The position numbers and the translations under genes are program-made. Positions 30,805-41,716 of a stretch of DNA of 64,000 nt are shown piece by piece (positions within the stretch are counted from its first letter, which is position 1; each line of letters opens with the position of its first letter). A model generated the notes under the pieces. It made no database searches. It worked only from the letters and a program-made list of their open reading frames with translations, and was not told where the DNA came from. The stretch is from Thiobacillus sp. (GTDB taxonomy: Bacteria; Pseudomonadota; Gammaproteobacteria; Burkholderiales; Thiobacillaceae): contig JAJPEP010000114.1 in the NCBI GenBank assembly GCA_021166845.1, positions 1 to 64,000 of the forward strand, in the 5' to 3' direction.

Positions 30805-32649
30805 TCACCCAATAATGTGATGCACCGGCAGCTTGCTCATCTGCCACTCGCCGGTCTTCGCGTCGTACCGGGACGCGGTGAAGGCATGCCACTCGGCATC
30901 GTCCAGCTTCGGAAAATCCCCTCGATAGTAATAGCCCGGCCAGCGCGTTTCCTGCCGGTATAGCGTGTGCCGGAGCACGGCTTCCGAGGTCCAGACCCGG
31001 TGCTTGAGTTCCCAGGTGCGCTGCAGCTGGTGCAGGCCATCGGCGCCGATATGGTCGAGGTCTTCCTTCAGCATGGTCAGCAGTTCGAGGCCGCGGTTGA
31101 GCATCGGTTCGCTGGTCATGTACTGCGTGCTGATGCCGCCGCCGTATTCGTCCATGATTTTCTCCAGCCTTTGCAGGCCGTGCAGCGGCGAGATGTAGCT
31201 CGGCGCCACGCTGCCGGCGACGATTTCGTGCTTGCCGATTGCGTGGTTTTCCAGCGGCTTGAAGATTTCGTCGCGCAGCATTCCGATCTGCGTGTCGTCC
31301 GCCTGCGGTGTGCTGCCGGCCAGGGCCATGACATAGCGCACCGCCGCCTTGCCGGCGATGCGGCCTTCGGTAAAGGAGCCGGACGAGAACTTGTGCGCCG
31401 AGCCGCCAATGGTGTCGCCGGCGCCGAACAGGCCTTCGACGGTGGTCATCCGGTTGTAGCCCCACTGATAGTCGGCCGGCGCGCAGTCCTCCGGCCCGCT
31501 GGCCCAGGCGCCGGAGCAGGTGGCGTGGGAGCCCATGACGTAGGGTTCGGAGGTGATCAGCTCGGACGGCTTCTCCTTGGGGTCGATGTTCTGCGAGGCC
31601 CAGACCACAGCCTGGCCGACGGTCATGTCGAGAAAATCCTCCCAGCCGATTTCCTCCTTCTCCCGGGTATCGATCGCATTCTGGGTGTGCATGTAGATGG
31701 GGCCCCTGCCCGCCTTGAGTTCCTGCAGCACGGCGTGATTGCGCAGGCAGGTCGGCAAGGGCGTGGTCTCCGCATACTTGCCGACAAGGGATTTCATTTC
31801 CTCCAGCATCGAGGCTTCGAAACGCTCGCCGTAGGCGTTGGTGGCCAGGGCCTTGAGCAGCAGGAACCAGGCGCCGACCGGGCCGTAGCCGTCCTTGAAG
31901 CGGGCGAGCACGATGCGGTTCTCCATCTGGATCATCTGCGCGCCGGCGTTGAGGACGAGGCCGTAGGCCGACGCGCTGCTCCACGGCGCATACCAGGTGC
32001 GGCCCATGCCTTCGCCGACCGAGCGGGGCTTGAAGATGTGCGAGGCGCCGCCGGCGGCGACGATGACCGCCTTGGCCCGGAAGACGTAGAAGCTGCCGTC
32101 GCGCACGTTGAAGCCGACGGCGCCGGCGACGCGGTTGGGGTGCGTCTTGTCCATCAGCAGATGGGTCACCATGATGCGGTTGTGCACCTCGCTGGCTGAT
32201 TTTCTGGCGGCCTCGGCGATGATCGGCTTGTAGCTCTCGCCGTGGATCATCACCTGCCATTTGCCTTCCCGCAGATAGTGGCCGGTCTCCGGGTTCTTCA
32301 TGATCGGCAGGCCCCATTCCTCGAACATATGGACCGTGCCATCGACATGGCGGGCGATGTCGTAGATGAGATCCTCGCGCACCAGCCCCATCAGGTCGCC
32401 GCGCGCGTAGCGGACGAAGTCCTCCGGCTGGTTTTCGTTCCAGCGCATGCCCATGTAGCAGTTGATCGCCGACAGGCCGTGGGCGACCGCGCCGCTACGC
32501 TCGATGTTGGCCTTTTCGACCAGGGTGACCTTGAGCTTACGGCCCCAGTAGCGCGATTCGTAGGTGGCGCCGCAGCCGCCGAAGCCGCCGCCGATGACGA
32601 GGATGTCGGTGTCGACGACGTGGGTTTTTCTGGAGGAGAACAGGCTCAT
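30805..32649 (-). CDS. aprA: Adenylylsulfate reductase alpha subunit
   Basis: DTDILVIGGGFGGCGATYESRYWG...VEKANIERSGAVAHGLSAINCYMG. Confidence 0.97.
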   Translation of the reverse strand: MSLFSSRKTHVVDTDILVIGGGFGGCGATYESRYWGRKLKVTLVEKANIERSGAVAHGLSAINCYMGMRWNENQPEDFVRYARGDLMGLVREDLIYDIARHVDGTVHMFEEWGLPIMKNPETGHYLREGKWQVMIHGESYKPIIAEAARKSASEVHNRIMVTHLLMDKTHPNRVAGAVGFNVRDGSFYVFRAKAVIVAAGGASHIFKPRSVGEGMGRTWYAPWSSASAYGLVLNAGAQMIQMENRIVLARFKDGYGPVGAWFLLLKALATNAYGERFEASMLEEMKSLVGKYAETTPLPTCLRNHAVLQELKAGRGPIYMHTQNAIDTREKEEIGWEDFLDMTVGQAVVWASQNIDPKEKPSELITSEPYVMGSHATCSGAWASGPEDCAPADYQWGYNRMTTVEGLFGAGDTIGGSAHKFSSGSFTEGRIAGKAAVRYVMALAGSTPQADDTQIGMLRDEIFKPLENHAIGKHEIVAGSVAPSYISPLHGLQRLEKIMDEYGGGISTQYMTSEPMLNRGLELLTMLKEDLDHIGADGLHQLQRTWELKHRVWTSEAVLRHTLYRQETRWPGYYYRGDFPKLDDAEWHAFTASRYDAKTGEWQMSKLPVHHIIG

Positions 32650-32653
32650 GACG

Positions 32654-33109
32654 TCACCCCTGATTCGGTACGGAAGGCTGCAGCGTCGGCAGCGCCGCCA
32701 CCATGAGCGCCGCGGGCTCGTGCGCGAGCAGCGGCGAGTTCAGGGCGTCGGCGTCGGGCGCCGCGTAATCGATGGGCGGCTTGATGGACCCCCATGGCGT
32801 GGTCCGGATCGGGAAGCTGAACGTCTTCTCCCGCCCGTCGCGGTAGCGGATCTTCCAGGAGATGGTGCCGCTCGCCTCTTCCCTGCGCACCCGGACGCTG
32901 TGGCCGAGCGGCGCGAAGTCGGCGTAGCCGCGCACGTCGATCGCATGCTGCGGGCAGGCCTTCACGCACGAGTAGCATTCCCAGCAGAAATTCGGCTCGA
33001 CGTTGTAGGACCTTCGGTAGACCGTGTCGATGTGCATGATGTCGGACGGACAGATGTCCACGCATTCGCCGCAGCCGTCGCAGCGAGTCATGTATGTGAA
33101 TGTGGGCAT
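32654..33109 (-). CDS. aprB: Adenylylsulfate reductase beta subunit
   Basis: MPTFTYMTRCDGCGECVDICPSDIMHIDTVYRRSYNVEPNFCWECYSCVKACP. Confidence 0.97.
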   Translation of the reverse strand: MPTFTYMTRCDGCGECVDICPSDIMHIDTVYRRSYNVEPNFCWECYSCVKACPQHAIDVRGYADFAPLGHSVRVRREEASGTISWKIRYRDGREKTFSFPIRTTPWGSIKPPIDYAAPDADALNSPLLAHEPAALMVAALPTLQPSVPNQG

Positions 33110-33855
33110 CGCTCACCTCCTGGCGTTGGGGCTGGCAGGTCGGACGAACCGTCGGCTTCTTCGACTCTTTTCTGGAAGGCGACGACTGGCTTGTAGAACA
33201 TGTGGGCGAACTTGGACCATGGAACGGAAACGAACAGCAGCGTCGTGAAGAAGAGGTAGAGGCCGGCGAATACCCGTGTCGCCACAGGGTTCCATGTCAT
33301 CGCCGCCCACTCGAAAACGAGTGCGAATGTGACGCTGGCGAGCAGCGAGACGATGAACAGGTCGGCGCGCACCAGCCGCCACGGCGGATGGCCGTCATGC
33401 GCCACGTTCACCCGGAGGAAGAAGAAAAACCAGTAGCCCCCGACCAGCGTCATCAGGGCGCCGATGTTCCACAGGACCGGCAGGGCAAGCGGCGGATGCG
33501 CGTCGGTCGGATAGGCGAACACCATCGCGACGGTCGTGATGAGATAGAGCACGAAGCCGTAGGCCATCAGCACATGGGAAATCCTTCGGCGCCGGTTGCA
33601 GAATTCGCCGAACGTCGCAATGTCGTTGGCGAGGGTTTTGGCCGCGATGGCGGCCAGTCCCGCGGCGCCGAGCGGCTGCTTCGCGGCGGCCTTCGCCCGC
33701 TGCCTTTCCTGCAGGAAGAATGCGAGCTTCTTGTCGTGAAGAAGATCGAATGCCGTTCCAATGGCCACCGCCAGTGCCATCAAAACGATGTAGCCCTGCA
33801 TGAGGTCGGGGGATACGAAAGCGGTCAGCGCGGTGAATGGATTGGTGATGAACAT
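33088..33855 (-). CDS. aprM: AprM-type membrane anchor of adenylylsulfate reductase
   Basis: Multi-TM protein immediately upstream of aprBA. Confidence 0.85.
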   Translation of the reverse strand: MFITNPFTALTAFVSPDLMQGYIVLMALAVAIGTAFDLLHDKKLAFFLQERQRAKAAAKQPLGAAGLAAIAAKTLANDIATFGEFCNRRRRISHVLMAYGFVLYLITTVAMVFAYPTDAHPPLALPVLWNIGALMTLVGGYWFFFFLRVNVAHDGHPPWRLVRADLFIVSLLASVTFALVFEWAAMTWNPVATRVFAGLYLFFTTLLFVSVPWSKFAHMFYKPVVAFQKRVEEADGSSDLPAPTPGGERCPHSHT

Positions 33856-34130
33856 CCTGCCCTCCCCATGCTTGCTCCGGCATTCGCGGCGAGGACGCCG
33901 GTGCGCGGGTGCTCCTGCAATTTCAAACTCGGGCTTGCCTTTTGCCAGGCGGTACGAGACGGATTGTAGGAGGTCCGCCCTCGGGCCGAATGCCGGCGGT
34001 GATGTGGCGCTGGCACTCGCGGCGAGGGCGCCGCCCCCACTATTTCAAATCGCCTGTTCCATACAACTGTCTGCTTTTTTCTAGTCCCTGCCATGGCTTT
34101 GTCAACAAAGCTGCCGCGGAATCGCTGCGC

Positions 34131-34586
34131 TCATTTCCCGCGAACCAGCAGAACGGGCTTGGTCGCCACGCGCGCGACGCCCTCGGCGACGCTGCCGAGG
34201 AACAGGCGGCTCAGACCGCGCCGGCCGTGCGTGCCGATGACGATGAGGTCGGCCGGCCAGGCTTCCGCATCGTTGGCGATGACTTCGGGAATGCGCTGAT
34301 TCAGGGTGTCGATGGTGATGAGATGGGTTTCGGCGGCAAGCCCTGCGGCCGCCGCGGTCGCTTCCGCATCGCTCAGGACTTTTTGCCCGGCCTTGACGAT
34401 GCTTTCGGATACCTCGGTCACTTCCGACAGCGTGGGAAACTCGGCGCTCATGTTGATGTGCGCGGCATCGACCGCGTGCACGATCCGAAGCCGGGCCTGC
34501 ATTTCCGCGGCAAGCCCGACTGCCGTCCGCAGTGCCAGTTCGCCGGTTTGACTGGCATCCACCGCTACCAGGATTCGCTTGAACAT
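34131..34586 (-). CDS. Universal stress protein (UspA family)
   Basis: MFKRILVAVDASQTGELALRTAVGLA...DLIVIGTHGRRGLSRLFLGSVAEGVARVATKPVLLV. Confidence 0.95.
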   Translation of the reverse strand: MFKRILVAVDASQTGELALRTAVGLAAEMQARLRIVHAVDAAHINMSAEFPTLSEVTEVSESIVKAGQKVLSDAEATAAAAGLAAETHLITIDTLNQRIPEVIANDAEAWPADLIVIGTHGRRGLSRLFLGSVAEGVARVATKPVLLVRGK

Positions 34587-34663
34587 GTTGCCTCCTTGGA
34601 ATTTGGGTCGATTATCAAGAACAATTCGCTTCCTCTTGATACTTGGATGTACTTTGCGGTGGT

Positions 34664-37063
<2,400 letters not shown>

Positions 37064-37081
37064 GGCGCTTCTTACCGATCC

Positions 37082-37648
37082 TCATGGCAGGGCGCGTTGC
37101 CGGTCATGGCGCCACAGCCATCCCTGGCTGCGCCAGGCATGGGCCATTTGCCGGCGCTGGCTGTCGGTCAGCAGGCCATCGATTTTTTGCTGCGTGTCGA
37201 TGGCCGCTTCCATTTGCTGGCGCTGCAGATCGAACACGGCCCGCGCGGCGGCGCGAATCGCCTCCCAGTCCCGTTTTTCGCTGGCGTACAGCTGGTTCAG
37301 GCGAGTCTGCGCCTCCCGGCGCTGCCGCATCAAGTCGAGGTTGCGCCGGGTCAGCTCCGCCTGCAGCGGTTCGATTTTTTCGGCCTGCTCCGGCGTGAGG
37401 TCGGTCAGCAGCCGGAGCATCGTGGCGTAATCCCCGCCATGCCCCCACATACCGAATCCCATCATCCCGGGTCCCATGCCATGCCACGCATGCGGGCCGC
37501 CGCGATCCATTTCCCAGGCGCCCATGCGGCCCCAGCCATGCCACGGCCCGTAGCCCGTTCCCATCGGGCCGTGAGCCCATGCCAGCCATCCTGTCACGAC
37601 GACAAGTACCAGCCACAGGGCGATCCAGAACCCACGCTTCCGATTCAT
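37082..37648 (-). CDS. Spy/CpxP-like periplasmic protein
   Basis: Signal/anchor, M/G/H-rich segment, LTPEQAEKIEPLQAELTRRNLDLMRQRREA. Confidence 0.8.
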   Translation of the reverse strand: MNRKRGFWIALWLVLVVVTGWLAWAHGPMGTGYGPWHGWGRMGAWEMDRGGPHAWHGMGPGMMGFGMWGHGGDYATMLRLLTDLTPEQAEKIEPLQAELTRRNLDLMRQRREAQTRLNQLYASEKRDWEAIRAAARAVFDLQRQQMEAAIDTQQKIDGLLTDSQRRQMAHAWRSQGWLWRHDRQRALP

Positions 37649-37693
37649 TCCTGTTCCTTTCTCCCGGCGGCTATCGGATGCCGGGATGCACGG

Positions 37694-37930
37694 CTACTGG
37701 GTCAGATCGTGCTTCTTCTTCTGGAATTCCTGCTCGTCGATCTCGCCCCGCGCATAGCGTTCCTTGAGGATGTTCAACGCCCGGCTCTCGCCGCTGCGCC
37801 CTTCCGTAGCGGAGGGTGCGCTTATCCATTTCACCAGCACGACGATGCCGACGATGATGAGCATCGCCCACAGAATCATGAATATCCAGCCGAATCCGAA
37901 GCCGCCTGTCATGCCGTAGCCGCCCATCAT
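37694..37930 (-). CDS. SHOCT domain protein
   Basis: One TM plus LNILKERYARGEIDEQEFQKKKHDL. Confidence 0.88.
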   Translation of the reverse strand: MMGGYGMTGGFGFGWIFMILWAMLIIVGIVVLVKWISAPSATEGRSGESRALNILKERYARGEIDEQEFQKKKHDLTQ

Positions 37931-37951
37931 GTCGTTCGCTCCCGTGATTGA

Positions 37952-38545
37952 TCAGTTACCCCACATGCCGCGGCCAAAGCCGCGGCGCATTTGCGCCTGC
38001 TGTTCCTTGGTCAGCACGGCAGCCATCTTGTTTTCCGCGTCGATGTGGGCCTCGAGCGCCTGGCGCTGCAGATCCGCGAGCCTGCCGTAGGCCTTGCCGA
38101 CCGCCGCCGGGTCGGGTTTTTCCGCCTTCGTCAAATCCCAAAGCTGTTTCTTTTCGTCCCATATCCGGCGCATGAGCGGACGATGCGCCTTCATGAACTC
38201 GGCCTGGATCTTCTGCAGCTGGGCGGTCTGCGCATCGCTCAGGTCGAGCATGGCCATCGGCCCCATGCCCATCATGCCCGGGCCGAATCCGCTCATGCCG
38301 CCGTCCATCATGCCCATCCCCGGGCCCATGCCACCCATCATTCCCATACCCATTCCATAGCCCATGCCGCCCATCATGGGGCCCATCGTTCCGTAGCCGG
38401 GGCAGCCCATGACGCCCGCTTTCGCGCCCTGCATCATTCCCGCACGCGGCATGGCTTTCTCATCGGCTGCAGCCGTCCCCGGCAGGCCTGCCAGTGCGCC
38501 GGCAAGCATGGACAGGGCGGCCAGGGTGTTGATTGGCTTGTTCAT
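37952..38545 (-). CDS. Spy/CpxP-like periplasmic protein, Met/Gly-rich
   Basis: Signal peptide, GMGYGMGMGMMGGMGPGMGMM, LSDAQTAQLQKIQAEFMKAHRPLMRRIWDEKKQL. Confidence 0.8.
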   Translation of the reverse strand: MNKPINTLAALSMLAGALAGLPGTAAADEKAMPRAGMMQGAKAGVMGCPGYGTMGPMMGGMGYGMGMGMMGGMGPGMGMMDGGMSGFGPGMMGMGPMAMLDLSDAQTAQLQKIQAEFMKAHRPLMRRIWDEKKQLWDLTKAEKPDPAAVGKAYGRLADLQRQALEAHIDAENKMAAVLTKEQQAQMRRGFGRGMWGN

Positions 38546-38756
38546 CTGAATCTCCTTTGCTGTTGGGTAAGGAACGCTGCCCGTGCATGCGGCAGCGTTC
38601 CGGAATGACGTTCGCCGAGCCGCCGTATCGGGCAGGCGATGCAAATCCATTTATAGACGGTATTTCCCAAACTCAAGCTGGCGGGCTGTTGCTGCAGCTT
38701 TTCATCGGGCCGCCGGCCGATGATCCGATCAACCGGCGCACCGCGATGGGAATGGG

Positions 38757-39317
38757 CTAGGCCGGGATGAACCTGAGCGCGACGCCGTTGTTGCACCAGC
38801 GCTGCTTCGTCGGCGGCGGGCCGTCGTCGAACACGTGGCCCTGGTGTCCGCCGCAGCGGACGCAGTGGTATTCGGTGCGCGGCAGGATCAGTTTGAAATC
38901 TTTTTTAGTGCCGACGTGGCCGGGAATGTGGGTGATGAAGCTGGGCCAGCCGGTGCCGCTGTCGAACTTCATGCGCGAGGTGAACAGCGGCAGGCCGCAG
39001 CCGGCGCAGGCGTAGACGCCCGGTCGTTTCTCGCGGTCGAGCGGGCTGGAAAACGCGCGCTCGGTGCCATCCCCGCGCAGCACGTCGAACTGCGCCGGGC
39101 TGAGGATCTTTTTCCACTCCGCTTCGGATCTGCGCAGCGGCTCGGTGGTGAGCGTGACGTCCGCGCCCGGCGCCAGCAGCGCCTTCCAGTCGCGGCGCAT
39201 CGCCTCGACTTCCTGTTCGCTGGCCGTGGCCGCCGGCCGTGCCGAACTGTCGCAAGCTACGCCCGCCATGGCCAGGGGAGTGAGCGTGACTGCGCCCAGA
39301 AAAGTGCGCCGTTTCAT
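38757..39317 (-). CDS. msrB: Peptide-methionine (R)-S-oxide reductase, exported
   Basis: KRRTFLGAV signal; YACAGCGLPLF, GTGWPSF, RCGGHQGHVFDDGP. Confidence 0.93.
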   Translation of the reverse strand: MKRRTFLGAVTLTPLAMAGVACDSSARPAATASEQEVEAMRRDWKALLAPGADVTLTTEPLRRSEAEWKKILSPAQFDVLRGDGTERAFSSPLDREKRPGVYACAGCGLPLFTSRMKFDSGTGWPSFITHIPGHVGTKKDFKLILPRTEYHCVRCGGHQGHVFDDGPPPTKQRWCNNGVALRFIPA

Positions 39318-39465
39318 GATGGACCTCTCTTTCTCGCTACTTAACCCAGGACTGGTTAACCTAAGACTGGCAGGCCCGCCTGAAAATTCCACTACATCGG
39401 ACTGCCCAGGCAACCAACGCGCTGCGGGCGGGTCGAAAACTTCGTGATATCAGGAGGATCAAGCC

Positions 39466-40098
39466 ATGATGACAAATCGGATCTTTACCATGCTGTTGCT
39501 GGCCATGCTTGCGATACCCGGCCTGCCGAACGCTGCGGACGCCGCGCCGGCGAAGTCCGACGCAGCCTTCGCCAGGGCCACCTTCGCGGGCGGCTGCTTC
39601 TGGTGCATGGAGCCGCCATTCGACAAGCTCGACGGGGTGGTGTCGACGACCTCCGGCTATATCGGCGGCCATACCAAAAACCCGACCTACGAGGCGGTGT
39701 CCGCCGGCGGCACCGGCCACGCCGAGGCGGTCGAGATCGCCTACGATCCGGCCAAGGTCAGCTACGCGAAGCTACTCGATGTGTTCTGGCGCAACATCGA
39801 CCCGACCGTGCCCAACCGGCAGTTCTGCGACGTCGGCGACCAGTACCGCAGCGCCATTTTCTATCACGACGCGGAACAGCGACGCCTCGCGGAACAGTCG
39901 AAGGCGGCGCTGGAAAAGTCCAGGCCGTTTCCCCAGCCGATCGTGACGGAAATCGTGGCGGCCGGCGTCTTCACCCCGGCCGAGGCCTATCACCAGGACT
40001 ATTACCTGAAGAACCCCGTGCGCTACAAGTTCTACCGCTATCGCTGCGGCCGCGACCAGCGCCTGGAGGAACTGTGGGGGAAGGCCGGCCTGAAATAG
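39466..40098 (+). CDS. msrA: Peptide-methionine (S)-S-oxide reductase, exported
   Basis: Signal peptide; FAGGCFWCMEPPFDKLDGVVSTTSGYIGG. Confidence 0.95.
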   Translation: MMTNRIFTMLLLAMLAIPGLPNAADAAPAKSDAAFARATFAGGCFWCMEPPFDKLDGVVSTTSGYIGGHTKNPTYEAVSAGGTGHAEAVEIAYDPAKVSYAKLLDVFWRNIDPTVPNRQFCDVGDQYRSAIFYHDAEQRRLAEQSKAALEKSRPFPQPIVTEIVAAGVFTPAEAYHQDYYLKNPVRYKFYRYRCGRDQRLEELWGKAGLK

Positions 40099-40349
40099 GC
40101 AGCGCCGGGCAGCGCTGTGCGCATTGCGCATTGCGCATCGCGGCGCCGCATCAAGGCTTGCATTGCGGCCAGGCCCATCCGGCTGCGTCGGGCTGGTCCG
40201 TGCCGGATTCGTGGGCGTAATTGAGACATTCGATCTGCATGTCCCGCAGGTGGCGGATGAGCCATGGATAGCCGGGTCATGGCCGGGAGGACTGAAGGCC
40301 GGAAGGACATGAGACCCATATGCTATGTTGAATGGGGAGGTGCCTTGAC

Positions 40350-41084
40350 ATGCAAAATGGAAATCCCATCCTCAAAACGCTGTGGGCGGCGCTCGAGCAC
40401 GAGCCGCGCATCAACCTGCATCGCTGGCCCGTTCGGATCGACCTGACGGAGAACGACGTTCTGGTTCTGGAAGGCGATGTCGGGAGCATCGCCGCGAAAA
40501 AACTCGCCCTCGAACTCGCGGGAGCGACGCCATCGGTGCGCGGGGTGGTCGACCGGCTGCACGTGGCGCCGCCGGAACCCCGGGGCGACGGCGCGATTCT
40601 GGACGCCCTCACGGCCTTGCTGCTGGACGCGCGCGAACTGAAGAACTGCACCCTGCGCGCGATCAGGAAGGGCGAGACCCTCACCCTGCAGGAAGCCGAC
40701 GGGGAGGATGCCAGCGGCGATCTCCTGGTTTCGGTAAAGAATGGCGTGGTGACGCTGGATGGCTGGGTCATCAGCCTATCCCACAAGCGCATGGCGGGGG
40801 TGCTGGCATGGTGGACGCCGGGTTGCCGCGACGTGGTGAACGCACTGGAAGTGTTGCCGCCGGAACAGGACAACGACGACGAGGTCAGCGATGCCCTCTC
40901 GCTGGTGCTGGAGATGGATCCGTTGATCCCCGATCCCGGGCAGATCCGCGTCCACACCCGCAATTACGTGGTCACCCTGGATGGACTGGTCGCTACCCAG
41001 GCCGAGAAGAACCGGGCCGAACAGGACGCCTGGTGCCTGTTTGGCGTGGACAACGTGATCAACCAGCTTTCCGTAAGCAGGTAA
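40350..41084 (+). CDS. BON-domain repeat protein
   Basis: Repeated BON-like segments (VLVLEGDVGSIAAKKLALELA, VVTLDGWVISLSHKRMAGVLAW, VVTLDGLVATQAEKNRAEQDAW). Confidence 0.85.
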   Translation: MQNGNPILKTLWAALEHEPRINLHRWPVRIDLTENDVLVLEGDVGSIAAKKLALELAGATPSVRGVVDRLHVAPPEPRGDGAILDALTALLLDARELKNCTLRAIRKGETLTLQEADGEDASGDLLVSVKNGVVTLDGWVISLSHKRMAGVLAWWTPGCRDVVNALEVLPPEQDNDDEVSDALSLVLEMDPLIPDPGQIRVHTRNYVVTLDGLVATQAEKNRAEQDAWCLFGVDNVINQLSVSR

Positions 41085-41132
41085 ACGCCGTCCCGGAGGG
41101 CGGCCCCCCCCCGCCCCGCGCTGCGACGGCCG

Positions 41133-41534
41133 CTACATCGTCCCGATGATATTTCCGCAGGAAACATAAATCTGCGCCTCGGCCGCGCTCTTGTGGACGT
41201 TGATCGCCGTCCTGTCTTTCAGGATGACATCCAGCGGCACGGGAACCACGGTCACGGAGCGTCCGCCCACAACGTCTTCCAGACGCCACTTCGGCGCCTT
41301 GTCCAGCTTGTCGCAGCGTCCAAGATGGATGTGTGCGGGTTGGGCAACGCCGGCAGGCATGTTGGGAATCTCGATCACAACCCTGGTTGTGTCGCCTTCC
41401 GGCATCAAGGTTGCGGTGCCGTTTTGTCCCGAATTGCTCTGCGCTTCGAGCTTGACTGAAACGACATCGTCCAGGGCCTGCGCGGCATGGGTAAACAGGC
41501 CAAGCAGCAGTATCACGAGCGATTTACGCATCAT
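41133..41534 (-). CDS. Secreted hypothetical protein, CHRD-like
   Basis: Signal peptide; GTATLMPEGDTTRVVIEIPNMPAGVAQPAHIHLGRC. Confidence 0.65.
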   Translation of the reverse strand: MMRKSLVILLLGLFTHAAQALDDVVSVKLEAQSNSGQNGTATLMPEGDTTRVVIEIPNMPAGVAQPAHIHLGRCDKLDKAPKWRLEDVVGGRSVTVVPVPLDVILKDRTAINVHKSAAEAQIYVSCGNIIGTM

Positions 41535-41716
41535 TCACCCTTTCGAAAGATAGTGGAGATCGCTTTCTAGCACCTCGCAATCAAAAGACAAGCCGGCGGA
41601 TTGCCTCCGGTTGTGCCCTGCCCGGATACCCGCCGTGCGTTGCGGCAGCCTGCGGAAAATGTGCCGCCACATCGCTCGTCTATGATTGATGAATCGGACA
41701 ATGGGGATGAAGACGC

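Noticed and set aside
38221-38460. Short repetitive cccatgcc/cccatcat-type tracts suggesting a tandem repeat or CRISPR
   Set aside because: Explained by the Met/Gly-rich coding sequence of the Spy/CpxP-like gene; no regular repeat-spacer structure
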